64,000 nt of DNA from Desulfobacteraceae bacterium (GTDB lineage: Bacteria; Desulfobacterota; DSM-4660; Desulfatiglandales; Desulfatiglandaceae), in contig JAUWMR010000003.1 in NCBI GenBank assembly GCA_030613055.1, positions 1 to 64,000 on the forward strand. The letters run 5' to 3'. Shown piece by piece: positions 8,315 through 18,700 of the stretch. Numbering within the stretch: the first letter of the stretch is position 1; every line of letters starts with the position of its first letter. A model generated the notes under the pieces. It made no database searches and was not told the origin of the DNA. It saw nothing but the letters and a program-made list of their open reading frames with translations. The translations under genes and the position numbers were made by a program.

Positions 8315-9382
8315 TCATTTGTTACTCACCACCCTGCGAAGGACTCCTGCCGTGGTAATTTCTTGATACTCTGAAAGGGGATAAATTTGGTCAACCGAGT
8401 TTCTTAGGAACATGATACCCACTTTGCAGGGAGCGAGTTCTTCGACCGGTTCGCCCAGCGCCAGCTTAACTGCAGCCCAGGGGAGGTTCTGGCCTGCGCC
8501 AACGGCAAGATAGCACCAGGCGGGAAACCTGGGGTTAAGCTCAATGAGACAAAAATTCCCGTCATCCTTTGATTTGATGATTTCAATTTCGCACGGCCCT
8601 CGCCATTTCAGTTTGCTGATGATATCACGGACAAAGTTGTTCATGGCGGCATCATCAATTGTGATGCCACCCCATGCCTTTCCTTTATCGGTAAGCTGCA
8701 TCTTTTTCATGGGCACAGCGCCGATAAGGCCTCCTTTTCCGTCGCCCAGAGCAACAACGTCATACTCCTCGCCTACAATAAATTCCTGCACGACAACGGG
8801 AAGACCCCATTTGGCACTGAGCTTGCGGAAGCAATCTTCGGCCTCCATGGAAGAGTAGGTCAAATGGGCTTCGTAGAATTGCCCTTTTACCATCAAAGGG
8901 AAACGGAATTCCTTATCCAGCTGAGATATGGCAGTCACATCGGCAATTGGTTTTCCCCGGGGAACGGTGATTCCTAGATCCCTGAGCCGGTCAAAATGAG
9001 CCTTGGATCTCAATTTCAGGCCTTCTTCAGGAGGAAGAAAAGTCTGTATTCCCATTGCCAGGAGTTCATGACTTATTTTGACATATGCGTGGAGCTCCGA
9101 ATCGAGACAGGGAACAATCACGTCAAGCGATGTCATTACATGAATTTCTCTTATTCTTTCTAAAAGGTTCTCAGCCCCTGCTGAAGGGTAAGGCATGAGA
9201 AATGCGTTATCACAAATACCCCTCATATAAATGCCCGGGTCAAGGGGGTCATAAGAGAGGCCGGTAATGATCCCGTCAAAATCTTCACTTTCCCTGATCG
9301 CACGGATTACAGAAACACCCGGACCCGGATTGTCGTTGGCGTTGAGGCCGCTGACCGCAATATTCAGCCGTTTCTTTTGCAT
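8315..9382 (-). CDS. ATP-grasp ligase (CarB/PylC-like)
   Basis: 355 aa. A Rossmann-like pre-ATP domain (about 5-110; LNIAVSGLNANDNPGPG, DVIVPCLDSE) precedes the ATP-grasp fold. FPLMVKGQF carries the nucleotide-binding lysine, VVVQEFIVGEEYDVVALG is the adenine-side strand, and CLIELNPRFPAW provides the metal-binding Glu and Asn. Such enzymes join a carboxylate to an amine through an acyl phosphate. Its ATG directly follows the PqqD-like stop codon, so the two are certainly co-translated. The substrate is unknown; a peptide or amino acid held by the PqqD-like partner is a reasonable inference. Confidence 0.85.
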   Translation of the reverse strand: MQKKRLNIAVSGLNANDNPGPGVSVIRAIRESEDFDGIITGLSYDPLDPGIYMRGICDNAFLMPYPSAGAENLLERIREIHVMTSLDVIVPCLDSELHAYVKISHELLAMGIQTFLPPEEGLKLRSKAHFDRLRDLGITVPRGKPIADVTAISQLDKEFRFPLMVKGQFYEAHLTYSSMEAEDCFRKLSAKWGLPVVVQEFIVGEEYDVVALGDGKGGLIGAVPMKKMQLTDKGKAWGGITIDDAAMNNFVRDIISKLKWRGPCEIEIIKSKDDGNFCLIELNPRFPAWCYLAVGAGQNLPWAAVKLALGEPVEELAPCKVGIMFLRNSVDQIYPLSEYQEITTAGVLRRVVSNK

Positions 9383-9664
9383 TTACGTTACCTCGTAGGA
9401 TTTCTCCTTTTCGATGATTCCCAGTTCAGAGAGGAAATGGAGGAACTGGTCCAGGTCATTTGACACAATCTCTTCGGAGGCTTCGTACTCTTCCGTCATT
9501 GCGGTCCTGATTTGTTTGCGTGCAAGACCTTCTATAAGCTTTTTCAAAATAAATGTGCCGGTTTGGTTGAGTGAGAAGGTATGCCCTGTTGTTGAATCAA
9601 AAAGAAAACCGTTGTCGCTCAAAGCCAGATGTGATAGTTTCCGTTTTGTCATCATCTCCCCCAC
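9383..9664 (-). CDS. PqqD-family protein (RRE-like winged helix)
   Basis: 93 aa, GTG start with AAGGGA eight bases upstream; ATG codons at 9655 or 9652 are alternatives. The PqqD pattern is clear: FLFDSTTGHTFSLNQTGTFI, then LIEGLARKQIRTAMTEEYEA and a C-terminal acidic helix ending LHFLSELGIIEKE. PqqD proteins bind peptide substrates for a modifying enzyme. Here the partner is an ATP-grasp ligase with no intervening bases, and no radical SAM enzyme or HprK-like kinase is nearby. This is the main reason to suspect a peptide- or carrier-linked pathway. Confidence 0.82.
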   Translation of the reverse strand: MGEMMTKRKLSHLALSDNGFLFDSTTGHTFSLNQTGTFILKKLIEGLARKQIRTAMTEEYEASEEIVSNDLDQFLHFLSELGIIEKEKSYEVT

Positions 9665-9745
9665 TTAGCATTTCCCTTTAGAACAATCAACTAACTGGAT
9701 TCCTCCACCCTTCAAATCAATTCCCTTTAAATCAATCTCCATTTT

Positions 9746-11356
9746 TCAGCGGTAAGAACTTATAGCGGAAAGACCGATAAGGGCCTGAGCGCTCTTCGGA
9801 TCGAGCCCCAAGGCCTTTTCAAAGGCCTTTTTGGCCTCATTCATTCTGTTCTGGTAGAGATAGGCCCATCCCAGCCCGTTAAACACTGCCGGATAGATCG
9901 GTTTTGGATGATAGCCCTTAAGCCGTTTTAAGATCATCACTGCCTCCATGTATCGGCCTGTGGATATATAGCTCCAGCCAAGGTTGTTGAGGGCGTGGCT
10001 CGGCCATGCGAAGACCCTCTCCTTTTTAGGGAGAAGATGGAGGTTAGCGGTATAGATCTTAATGGCCTCTTGAAAATTCCCTTTGAGGTAAGCCACGGCT
10101 CCCAAGGCTACCTTGGCCCGGATATTGCCGGGATCAATCCGTTGGGCCTCAATGAATGCAGATTTAGCTTCATTGAGGCGCCGCAGGTAAAGAAGCGCAA
10201 CACCTCGGCCCGTCAAGGATTGGGTCTTGGGGCACTTTTCCCGGTTGGAAAGCACAGTAAACTTTGACAAAGCAGTAGTAAGGCCACCCAAATAAACATG
10301 GCACCAAGCCTCCATGAGTAAGGCCTCACAATCGTTTTTGGCATAGGGTAGGTAGCCTTTGAGTTTGTGGAAAGCCCGCTTGTAGTCACCCCGTTGAAAA
10401 TAGGCACTGGCAAAGGTCTTACATAGGGTCTTCCAGTTTTTGGTCTTAGCCACAATTTGCTTCAGGTAAGGAGTGTCAGCGAAATATGGATCGAGCTCTA
10501 TAAGCTCTCTCAGGAGGCCCTCTGCTTCTGAGGTTTTTCCCAGTGCATAGGTAGCAAAAACGAGCCCGTATAGGAAGGGCCGACGGTCTTTAGCTGTTTT
10601 CATCCCCTTGCGGAAGAGATCCTGAGCCCCTCCCTTATCGTCCATGAAATAGAGGCACCAGGCGAGTTTCACAAGGACTGGTTCGATTTTTTTTCCCTTG
10701 AGGGACTCACGATAGAAAAGGGCCGCTTTTTTGTACTCCTCCTGGGTGTAGAAGACATCGCCCAGCGAGGCCTTGATGGGACCATGACCGATAAAGTCGT
10801 TTCGGAACCGAAGGGCTCTTTTAAGGTGAGCTTGGGCATTGGAGAGGTTGCGCCGGATAAAAGAGACGAGACCGAGACCGTAGTAACCATCTGAAATCAC
10901 GGATAATATAAATCTTCGATCCTCCTCCTTATACATCTCCCAGTCGTTTTGGTCTACATGCCCCTGGCCCCAGTTAATCTCCTTTTCAAACCACTTTTCC
11001 GAGGCTTTCAAATGCCTCCGTATGTATGCGAGCCAGGCGAATCCCTGAAGCGCACTAATGTCGTTTTTGTCCTTGGCATAAATGGCGGCAAACAGCCGTT
11101 CAGCCTCACCAAGATTCCCTTTCTTAATGGAGGTCCATCCAAGGAGGCTCATGTATTTCGTGTTTTCCAGATCTTCGCCGTGAGCGGTCAAGGCGTGTTC
11201 GTGCGCCTTGACGTACCTTTCCGCCCTAAAAAGGGTCAATGCCTCATTGAATTCATGTTCTGACCGAACTGAGTGCTTTGCCTGACGGGAGGCACACCCA
11301 TGGGGCAGCATAATCGCAAGGATTACGGAGAACCAAATACCCGTGACACTTTTCAT
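9746..11356 (-). CDS. Large TPR lipoprotein
   Basis: 536 aa from the ATG at 11356. MKSVTGIWFSVILAIMLPHG is followed by Cys, giving a lipoprotein signal; a start 24 codons upstream would bury it. The rest is about a dozen TPR or SEL1-like units such as YVKAHEHALTAHGEDLENTK, AVYLKGNFQEAIKIY-type repeats and a final MNEAKKAFEKALGLDPKSAQ. It is the first gene of the minus-strand cluster, 81 bp before the PqqD-like gene. It is probably an outer-membrane-anchored scaffold for the same system. Confidence 0.78.
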   Translation of the reverse strand: MKSVTGIWFSVILAIMLPHGCASRQAKHSVRSEHEFNEALTLFRAERYVKAHEHALTAHGEDLENTKYMSLLGWTSIKKGNLGEAERLFAAIYAKDKNDISALQGFAWLAYIRRHLKASEKWFEKEINWGQGHVDQNDWEMYKEEDRRFILSVISDGYYGLGLVSFIRRNLSNAQAHLKRALRFRNDFIGHGPIKASLGDVFYTQEEYKKAALFYRESLKGKKIEPVLVKLAWCLYFMDDKGGAQDLFRKGMKTAKDRRPFLYGLVFATYALGKTSEAEGLLRELIELDPYFADTPYLKQIVAKTKNWKTLCKTFASAYFQRGDYKRAFHKLKGYLPYAKNDCEALLMEAWCHVYLGGLTTALSKFTVLSNREKCPKTQSLTGRGVALLYLRRLNEAKSAFIEAQRIDPGNIRAKVALGAVAYLKGNFQEAIKIYTANLHLLPKKERVFAWPSHALNNLGWSYISTGRYMEAVMILKRLKGYHPKPIYPAVFNGLGWAYLYQNRMNEAKKAFEKALGLDPKSAQALIGLSAISSYR

Positions 11357-11428
11357 TGCAGTCCTATTAGAATGCATCGGGCAAATCTCCGATTGTAAAA
11401 GGTTTGCATCAAAAGCGCTTTTTGCCAT

Positions 11429-11811
11429 CTTTTCAACTAAGACAATTTTACTCTTTATAACACATTCTTATTGATCAGAAAACCGATTTTTGTAAGGAAA
11501 CCGCTTAACTTTCAACAAAATCTGGTGGAAAGAAGGAAAACCATGGGAGGCTTCTATTTTAGAATTGACAATTCAGAAGAACTTAAACATACTTAATGTC
11601 ATTACTGTCCAAGACAAAAAGCTACCCTATCTTGCCACCTTTCCATTCCTCAGCTATTGCTGGTGAAAGGCGGAGCAGCTTTTTTGAATGAGTTCTTTGC
11701 CCCTTTTTCAAGCATTGTGCGGGCGGAGGAGCAAAACAAATCAGTTCCATAGGCCGGGGTGTTTGCTGCATTCCGAATTCAGTTAAGGCAAGAACGTGAT
11801 AGGAGGTAGGC
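11429..11811. other. Divergent intergenic region of the TPR cluster
   Basis: About 380 bp between the divergent TPR genes. It should contain both promoters. I see no clear sigma-70 pair, strong palindrome or small gene. AGGAGG lies just before the ATG at 11812. Confidence 0.4.
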
Positions 11812-12465
11812 ATGGGAAAGCAACAACTTAAGATTCTGGTGTTTCTTTTTGTGCTTGCCTTGGCGCTCATGACAGGTGATTCCCTGGGGATTCAAGATGA
11901 GGTGGGCATAACCAAATCCTACCAAAAGGCCTTCGAGATCTCTTACAAAATGACATCGAGCGGGAAGTATAGTGAAGCCATAAAACCCCTCATGGCACTT
12001 CATGAGCAAGACCCTTCCGACTACACGGTAGCTCTCAGGTTGGGCTACTTGAATAACCTCAAAGGAGACCTCAAAGCGTCGATTTGCTTTTACAAACGCG
12101 CCGTCCAACTCAGGCCAAAGGCAGTAGAACCGCTGATGGGCCTTATTTTGCCCCTTATGGCGAAGATGGACTACAGAGCAGCAGTTGCCGTAGGGATTTC
12201 AGCACTCAAATTGGATCCGGGTAATTATACCTGTTTGAGCAAAGTAGCGTACAGCTATTACCTGTTGGACGAGTATAAAAACGCTGCAAAATTCTACAAG
12301 AAGGTTTTGGAATTCTACCCTACTGACATTACGATGCGTAATGGGCTCGGATGGTCCTATCTTGAATCAGGTGAAAAGGCCAAGGCAAAAAAGGAGTTCA
12401 CTAAAATCCTCCTCCTGAGTCCTTACAATCAGTCTGCACTTTTTGGCTTCCATAAGGCCAAGTAG
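11812..12465 (+). CDS. Secreted TPR protein (paralogue of the 3.8-kb gene)
   Basis: 217 aa with a signal peptide (MGKQQLKILVFLFVLALALM) and AGGAGG upstream. TPR units include GKYSEAIKPLMALHEQDPSD, LKASICFYKRAVQLRPKA and YKNAAKFYKKVLEFYPTDIT. It is homologous along its length to the protein at 3756-4415, so the two bracket the cluster. It is transcribed away from the cluster and towards the sensor kinase at 12629. A GC-rich stem-loop follows it. Confidence 0.78.
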   Translation: MGKQQLKILVFLFVLALALMTGDSLGIQDEVGITKSYQKAFEISYKMTSSGKYSEAIKPLMALHEQDPSDYTVALRLGYLNNLKGDLKASICFYKRAVQLRPKAVEPLMGLILPLMAKMDYRAAVAVGISALKLDPGNYTCLSKVAYSYYLLDEYKNAAKFYKKVLEFYPTDITMRNGLGWSYLESGEKAKAKKEFTKILLLSPYNQSALFGFHKAK

Positions 12466-12466
12466 G

Positions 12467-12490
12467 GCCCCTTTCCCATGAGCAAGGGGC
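12467..12490 (+). terminator. Stem-loop between the TPR gene and the sensor kinase
   Basis: GCCCCTT (12467-12473) pairs with AAGGGGC (12484-12490) around a 10-base loop, two bases after the TPR stop codon. No T-tract follows, so it is more likely an attenuating or RNA-stabilising hairpin than a full intrinsic terminator. Confidence 0.4.
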
Positions 12491-12628
12491 GTATAACCAA
12501 ACGCGGCCCGTCAGATGACCCCGTTTTTTGCAATCGCGATTTCTGCTCCCTCAGGTCAGGGGTAGGGTATCTATTTTTTGGCAATCACCGAAGCGCTGGG
12601 ATTTTTTTAGCCATTGGGAAAGACAGTC

Positions 12629-15600
12629 GTGTTTAAGTGGATACATTCCAAAATTGGAACCAAGTTATTGGTAACCATTTCCATTGTCTTGATTCTATCA
12701 ATGGCATCGCTGAATTATCTGGCGACCCATTCGGTAACGGAATTTGGAGAGTTTTCAGCTAACATAAACGAGACTAGTATCAGAAATAATACTAACGCTT
12801 TCCTTTCTCGTGTAACAAATGAGCAGACGAGAAAATATGAAGCCATCTTCAAGAGAATAGCTGATTCCTCCTCCATGTTGGCCAAATGGGCAGGCTTCCT
12901 TGTAGACAATATCCCTTTGTTCGACGATGCAGCTTGTGACCCGAACGATGAGCTTGTGCTATACCCACCAAACGGGATATATTCCAATAGACCATCCCAA
13001 AAAACCATGGTTCTTTATTGGGGTTCTCCAATCATATCGCCTGAAATCGCTGCGCAACTTAACACGTTTTCTTTCATGGATCCATTTCTAGCAGAGTCAA
13101 GAAAAGCAAATCCTGAAAGCGTGGCATCTTTCATTGTTACCAAGTCTGCTATTTGCCGTTACTATCCCAATATTCATTCAGTGACAAGACTCTCGCCGCC
13201 CACTGAGTACGATATGAGAAGCTCAAACTTTTACGCCATTGCAGGGCCGGAAAAAAACCCAAAACGTAAGACAGTATGGACAAGTATTTATCAAGACCCC
13301 TCAGGACAAGGATTGATGACGACAACGAGCACGCCTATCTATAGTAAAAGGGGGGAGTTCTTCGGTATAGCTGGGATCAGTGTTACGTTGGACAGCATCA
13401 TGAACGAGATTCTTGGCAACAAGGAACGAATTCAAGACAAAGCAATGGCGAGCACATTTTCCTTTCTTATCGATCATAAAGGGGTGATCATTGCAATGCC
13501 GCCTGAATACCTTCGGATGTTCGGGGTTGAAATAGATACATCCAAGCTGGTGAATGCCGGTGTTGTCCTTGAAAGCAGTCTATTGAGCTCTTCTAACGAA
13601 GAAGTCAGGAAGCTAGGCCGAAATATGATCAATAAGGTTCATGAGACTACGCGCATTGTCCTTGACGGGAGGCCCTATATAGTCTCCTCTCATTCCATGC
13701 CTCAGACCAAATGGTGGTTTGGGTTTGTAATACCGGAGTCAGTTATTTTTGCTTCTGTGCAAGAAACTCGCGAGGGGGTAAATTCAACAGTTGGGGAGAT
13801 GACTAAAAGATTCATCGTGGTCACGATTCTTTTTTTACTGGGTTCAATTTTCATTGTGGCTGTTTTCCTTATTAAAAGTGTTATCAGACCTTTGGGGGAC
13901 CTTTCCAAGGCAGCCTTGAGGGTCAAAGACGGAGATCTGACAACCAGACTTGATATTCACAGAAATGATGAAATAGGTACTCTCGCCAGTTCATTTAACA
14001 ATATGGTTTCGGCCCTGCGCGAAGGCAAAGAGCTGGAAAAAAAGTACGCTCTAACACTTGAGAAAAAAGTGGGGGAGAGAACGGGTGAGATAAGACGAAA
14101 AACTGAAGAACTGCAAGGAACTCTCCACCTCCTAAAACAGGAAATCGGTGAGAGGGAACTTGCGGAGACCGCGCTTCGCGAAAGCGAAGAGAAGTTCAAA
14201 TCCCTGGGGGAAAACGCGCCAGACATAATATACACATTAGCAGTTGATGGAATCTTCACTTATGTTAATTCCGTATGGGAGGAAATCCTTGGACATAAAA
14301 GAGAAGAGGTCGTAGGGAGGTATTTTATTGATTTCGTAAGAAAAGAACAATCCGAAGGGTATGTCCAGGATTTGCAGCGCGTCATAGGGAGGAAGGAAAC
14401 AATCAGAGATATATCGGTTACATTACTACACAAGGACGGTTCTCTCAGATTTTTTAACATGAGTGGAGCACCAAACTTCAACTCAGAAGGCATGGTAACC
14501 GGTATGGTAGGGCTTTTCAAGGACATTACCGAACAGCGCAAGCTGGAAGCCCATCTTAAACAGGCTCAAAAGCTGGAATCCATAGGGACCCTCACTAGCG
14601 GTGTAGCGCATAATTTTAGAAATATACTGGCCGCAGTTCTTGTGAATAACCAGCTTCTTCAAATGAAGTATAAGAATGATCCTCAGTTGCTGAGGATTAC
14701 CGAGACGATCATGGGCGCTGTAAATAGAGGCGTCCAATTGGTTGACGGGCTTATGCTTTTTTCCCATAAACAGGCCAAATATGAATTTTGCGTGGTAAAT
14801 CTGGCTGAAGTGATTCGAGAGACATACCAACTCATTAGCAGGTCCTTCGACAAAAGGATTTCTATTACTATGGATATTCCTCAATCACTTCCAGTGACGG
14901 GAGACCATTCGGCGCTTAGCCAGGTCATAATCAACCTATGCACCAATGCAAGGGATGCCATGCCTGAAGGGGGAGTGTTGCGTTTTGAGGCCAGAAAAGA
15001 AGATGGAAACGCCTTGGCCATCATTTCTGATACAGGGCATGGAATGGATAACGAAACCTTAGAACAATGCTTTGACCCGTTTTATACAACTAAAGAGGTT
15101 GGTAAGGGAACTGGTCTAGGGCTTTTCACAATCTATGGCATTGTCAAAGACCATGGAGGGAAACTCCATGTCTATTCAGAGCCGGGCAAGGGGACAACAT
15201 TCAAGCTCTATCTCCCCATGGCAACTATGGGGACAACCTATATACCGAAAGATGAACATGTGATCATCAAGGGAAAGGGTGAGAAACTCCTTTTTGTAGA
15301 TGATGAAGTTGAGATCCTTGAACCACTAAAAGAGCTACTGGAAGAATTGGATTACCGTGTGGCTTGTGTCTCCAGTGGGAAAGAGGCCATTGATAAGTAC
15401 AAATCGTGGAAGCCTGATGTGGTATTGTTGGACAGAAACATGCCGGAAATGGACGGAATAAATTGCGCAAAAAGGATTATTGAACATGATGGTGCGGCCA
15501 GGATTGTATTGGTTTCCGGCTACGATGAGTTTGGACCGCAAGGCATTGATACCGAGACAAGGGCGCTACTGAAAGGTTATATTGTAAAGCCTGTTCGTTT

Positions 15601-15643
15601 GAAGGCTTTGTTCAAGGTCTTTTCGAGGTTGTTCAATGCGTAG
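12629..15643 (+). CDS. Membrane hybrid histidine kinase (Cache-HAMP-PAS-HisKA-HATPase-REC)
   Basis: About 1004 aa from the GTG at 12629, with GGGAA eight bases upstream; a TTG five codons earlier is possible. Order: first membrane span, a roughly 350-residue periplasmic Cache-like sensor, second span, HAMP (IRPLGDLSKAALRVKDGDLT), coiled coil, PAS, HisKA with GVAHNFRNI (histidine encoded at 14609), HATPase (NLCTNARDAM, DTGHGM, GKGTGLGL) and a receiver with VVLLDRNMPEMDG (aspartate encoded at 15431). The receiver is attached, so output passes to an unseen phosphotransfer or regulator protein. It follows the TPR gene and may sense conditions for that cluster, but no DNA-binding partner is nearby. 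Confidence 0.88.
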   Translation: MFKWIHSKIGTKLLVTISIVLILSMASLNYLATHSVTEFGEFSANINETSIRNNTNAFLSRVTNEQTRKYEAIFKRIADSSSMLAKWAGFLVDNIPLFDDAACDPNDELVLYPPNGIYSNRPSQKTMVLYWGSPIISPEIAAQLNTFSFMDPFLAESRKANPESVASFIVTKSAICRYYPNIHSVTRLSPPTEYDMRSSNFYAIAGPEKNPKRKTVWTSIYQDPSGQGLMTTTSTPIYSKRGEFFGIAGISVTLDSIMNEILGNKERIQDKAMASTFSFLIDHKGVIIAMPPEYLRMFGVEIDTSKLVNAGVVLESSLLSSSNEEVRKLGRNMINKVHETTRIVLDGRPYIVSSHSMPQTKWWFGFVIPESVIFASVQETREGVNSTVGEMTKRFIVVTILFLLGSIFIVAVFLIKSVIRPLGDLSKAALRVKDGDLTTRLDIHRNDEIGTLASSFNNMVSALREGKELEKKYALTLEKKVGERTGEIRRKTEELQGTLHLLKQEIGERELAETALRESEEKFKSLGENAPDIIYTLAVDGIFTYVNSVWEEILGHKREEVVGRYFIDFVRKEQSEGYVQDLQRVIGRKETIRDISVTLLHKDGSLRFFNMSGAPNFNSEGMVTGMVGLFKDITEQRKLEAHLKQAQKLESIGTLTSGVAHNFRNILAAVLVNNQLLQMKYKNDPQLLRITETIMGAVNRGVQLVDGLMLFSHKQAKYEFCVVNLAEVIRETYQLISRSFDKRISITMDIPQSLPVTGDHSALSQVIINLCTNARDAMPEGGVLRFEARKEDGNALAIISDTGHGMDNETLEQCFDPFYTTKEVGKGTGLGLFTIYGIVKDHGGKLHVYSEPGKGTTFKLYLPMATMGTTYIPKDEHVIIKGKGEKLLFVDDEVEILEPLKELLEELDYRVACVSSGKEAIDKYKSWKPDVVLLDRNMPEMDGINCAKRIIEHDGAARIVLVSGYDEFGPQGIDTETRALLKGYIVKPVRLKALFKVFSRLFNA

Positions 15644-15706
15644 CGTCTCATCCTTTGATGCAATTTCTCCTAACCCTTGCCCAATCAGAAAACAAAAGGG
15701 TCCCAC

Positions 15707-18700
15707 CTATTTAATCTTTTTTTTAGGCCGTCCTCTTTTTCGAGGAACAACAACCCTGTCAAGTGAATTACTAAGTCCCTGTTGGGTTTGCGAGCGCCCT
15801 GGTTTATATCTATCCAAAAAATCGATCCAGTTTATTGTCATGGTGATGGCACCGAATGCCTCTTCCACTTTGCCTTTCAGGATATAGGGACGTGTTGCAT
15901 TCAGCATGTGGCAGTATCGGTTATATGGTTTTGGGAAGAAGACGGTTTCATAGATACCGGTGGGATCCTCAAAAGAGACAAACTTCATGGTTTCACCCTT
16001 TTGAGTACGCACGGTCTTGCCGGTGACCTGCCACCCGATGGTGGTAACCTGTTTTCCCACAAAAGCATTAAGGTCCCTGGCCCGGACATAATTAAGATTC
16101 TTCAGGGTGTCGCGGTAGAGATCAAGGGGATGGGACGAAAAGATAAAGCCTAAGGTCTCGGATTCGTGTTTGAGCATAAGGTCTTTCGGGTAGGGTTTCT
16201 GGTGAGGGATGCTCTGGCGCGGTAAAGCTGGTGTATGTACCTGATCAAACAGGGTGGGAGTCTTTTTATCCTCCTCCTTCCGATGGAAGAACGCAAGGGC
16301 CTGCCACATGAGTTCGGCTCTGTTAACTTTGGAGGCGACGCTGTCAAAGCAGCCTGCCTTGATCAGGATCCTGACATCCTGGAAATGAACACGGGACATG
16401 GTTCGATTCAGAAAATCCTCAAAAGAAACAAACGGGCCGTTCTTGGCCCGCTCATGGAGAATAACATCCAGTGCCTCCTGGGAGATGTCCTTCAACTGCA
16501 TGAGTCCTACACGGACTTCACTGTTTTTCCCCGTATACTTGATTTCACTTCGGTTGATATCAGGAGGCAGGATCGTAAGCCCCATACGTCTTGTTTCTGA
16601 TATATAGCCGAAAGTGGAATAATATCCCCCGCCGTTTGAAATAACCGAGGCCATGAACTCGGCAGGATAGTGAGCCCTCAAAAACGCGGACTTATAGGCC
16701 ACCATGGTATAGCTTGCCGAGTGGGGCTTGCAGAAGCTGTACCCGTCAAAACCCATCATCATCATCCAGACCTCTTCAATAACCTTCATATTTACGCCCC
16801 TGTCCGCCGCTCCTTTAACGAAGCGTGCGTAAAAATCCCTGAGCTTTTTTTCCTTGAGCTTTTTGGTGACCACCTTTCTGAGTGACTCGCCTTCTCCAGG
16901 ATCGAATCCTGCCAGGTGAATGGCCGCCTGGCTCAACTGTTCCTGAAAGACCATAACTCCTAAAGTTTCCTCAAGCATTGATTTTAAAAGAGGGTGGGGC
17001 GGCTCCCAGGGTTCCCCCTGCAGCCTGGATAACCAGGTATGTATGCTCCGGTTGGATGCGGGCCTGATGATGGAGGTGACCACTACATTGAGATGGAAGT
17101 GGTCCATGCGCAGGTATTCTTCAAAGGTGAACAGGGATCTGACCTTGGTGAGGACCTGCCTTGTGGCAGGGCTTTCAAAATAGAAAACGCCGAATGTATC
17201 ACCCTGATAGAACATTCTCACTGTCTGAGGGTCATCGATGGGATTAAGATTGGCATAATTGATCCGTCGACCGTAATTCTTTCCCACAAGATCCAGGGCA
17301 TCCCGGATAACGGCCAGGCTCCGGTTTCCCAGGATATCGATTTTTACCAACCCTGCATCTTCCACCGAGTCCTTTTCCCACTGGAGCACCTGGAGACCGT
17401 TAGCGGAGATTTCCACGGGACAATACCTGCGTATCTCATCAGGGGCTACCACAACACCACCGCAGTGAGTGGAAAGGTGGTTGAAATGGCCTTCAAGCCG
17501 GACAGCGGCGCTCAGGATCTCGTCCCATGGTTTTCCGAATTCTATTTCCCTCATCCTGGGATGACGCGACAGCTCTTTCCAGATTTTTTTAAGACGCCAC
17601 TTGAAACCGATTTTGGCGGTTACCCTGCCGATCTCCCTGTCTGTCAGCCCGAAGACCTTTGCCACCTCCCTGATGGCCGACCTGGCGGCAAAGGTATTGT
17701 GGTTCGCCACCATGGCGACCCGGCGGTTCCCGTATTTGGCAAAGACATAGTCGATGATCTGATCCCGCTCATCCCATGCAAAGTCCACGTCAATGTCCGG
17801 CGGGTCCATGCGACTGGGATTCAGAAACCGTTCAAAGAATAGATTATGCCTGACAGGATCCACATGTGTGATACCTAAGGCGTAGGAGACAATAGATGCG
17901 GCAGCGCTTCCCCTGCCGCATGAGCGCCGGGCCCTTTTTGCGATATCGGCCACTACCAGAAAATAATGCGCAAAATTCTTTTCCCTGATAATCCGCATCT
18001 CATGCTCCACACGCTCTCTGACCGGCTTTGTGATCTTCCCGTACCGCCTCCTGCACCCTTCCAGGGTCGCATAATAAAGACGATCAAAGGCATCTTTATC
18101 GTCCATTTTTTCAAAACATGGGAATATGAGGCGGTCAAAATCCCAGTCCGCGAGGCAGGCGTCAGCGATCTTCAGGGTGTTTTCAATGGCGACCGGTGCA
18201 TGCGGATACTGGTCTGCCATGGCCCGTGGGTTGTTAAGAAAATTGTGCTCCCGGCATGTGTCATCAGATGTGAGGCGGGAGAGCTTGCTGTTCAGAGACA
18301 CGGCCCTGAGGACTGAATGGAGCCGGAACTGGTCTTTTGTAACAAGATATACCCGGTTGGTGGCCACAGCCGGGATTCCGGTTTTGCGTGAAAAGGCATA
18401 GCACCGGGCCATCTGATAGCCGGGGGACATCTCTACAAAGAGGTCCTCTGTTGAATCCCGTTTAAGGGCCTTTAAGAGCCTCAAATCATCTGAAAAGATA
18501 ATAAGTCCCTCACGCCTTTCTCTGAGTGTAGCGATCAGATCAAAATCCTGATGGCACTGGCGGTCGGAGATGATCCGGGAAAGGTTAGCGTACCCGTCCT
18601 GGTTTTTGACTAACAGCACGGCACGGTGGCCATTGCATACGAGTTCACTTCCCACAATGGGTTTAATCCCCATTTCCCTTGCTGCCTGGACAAAAAAGAT

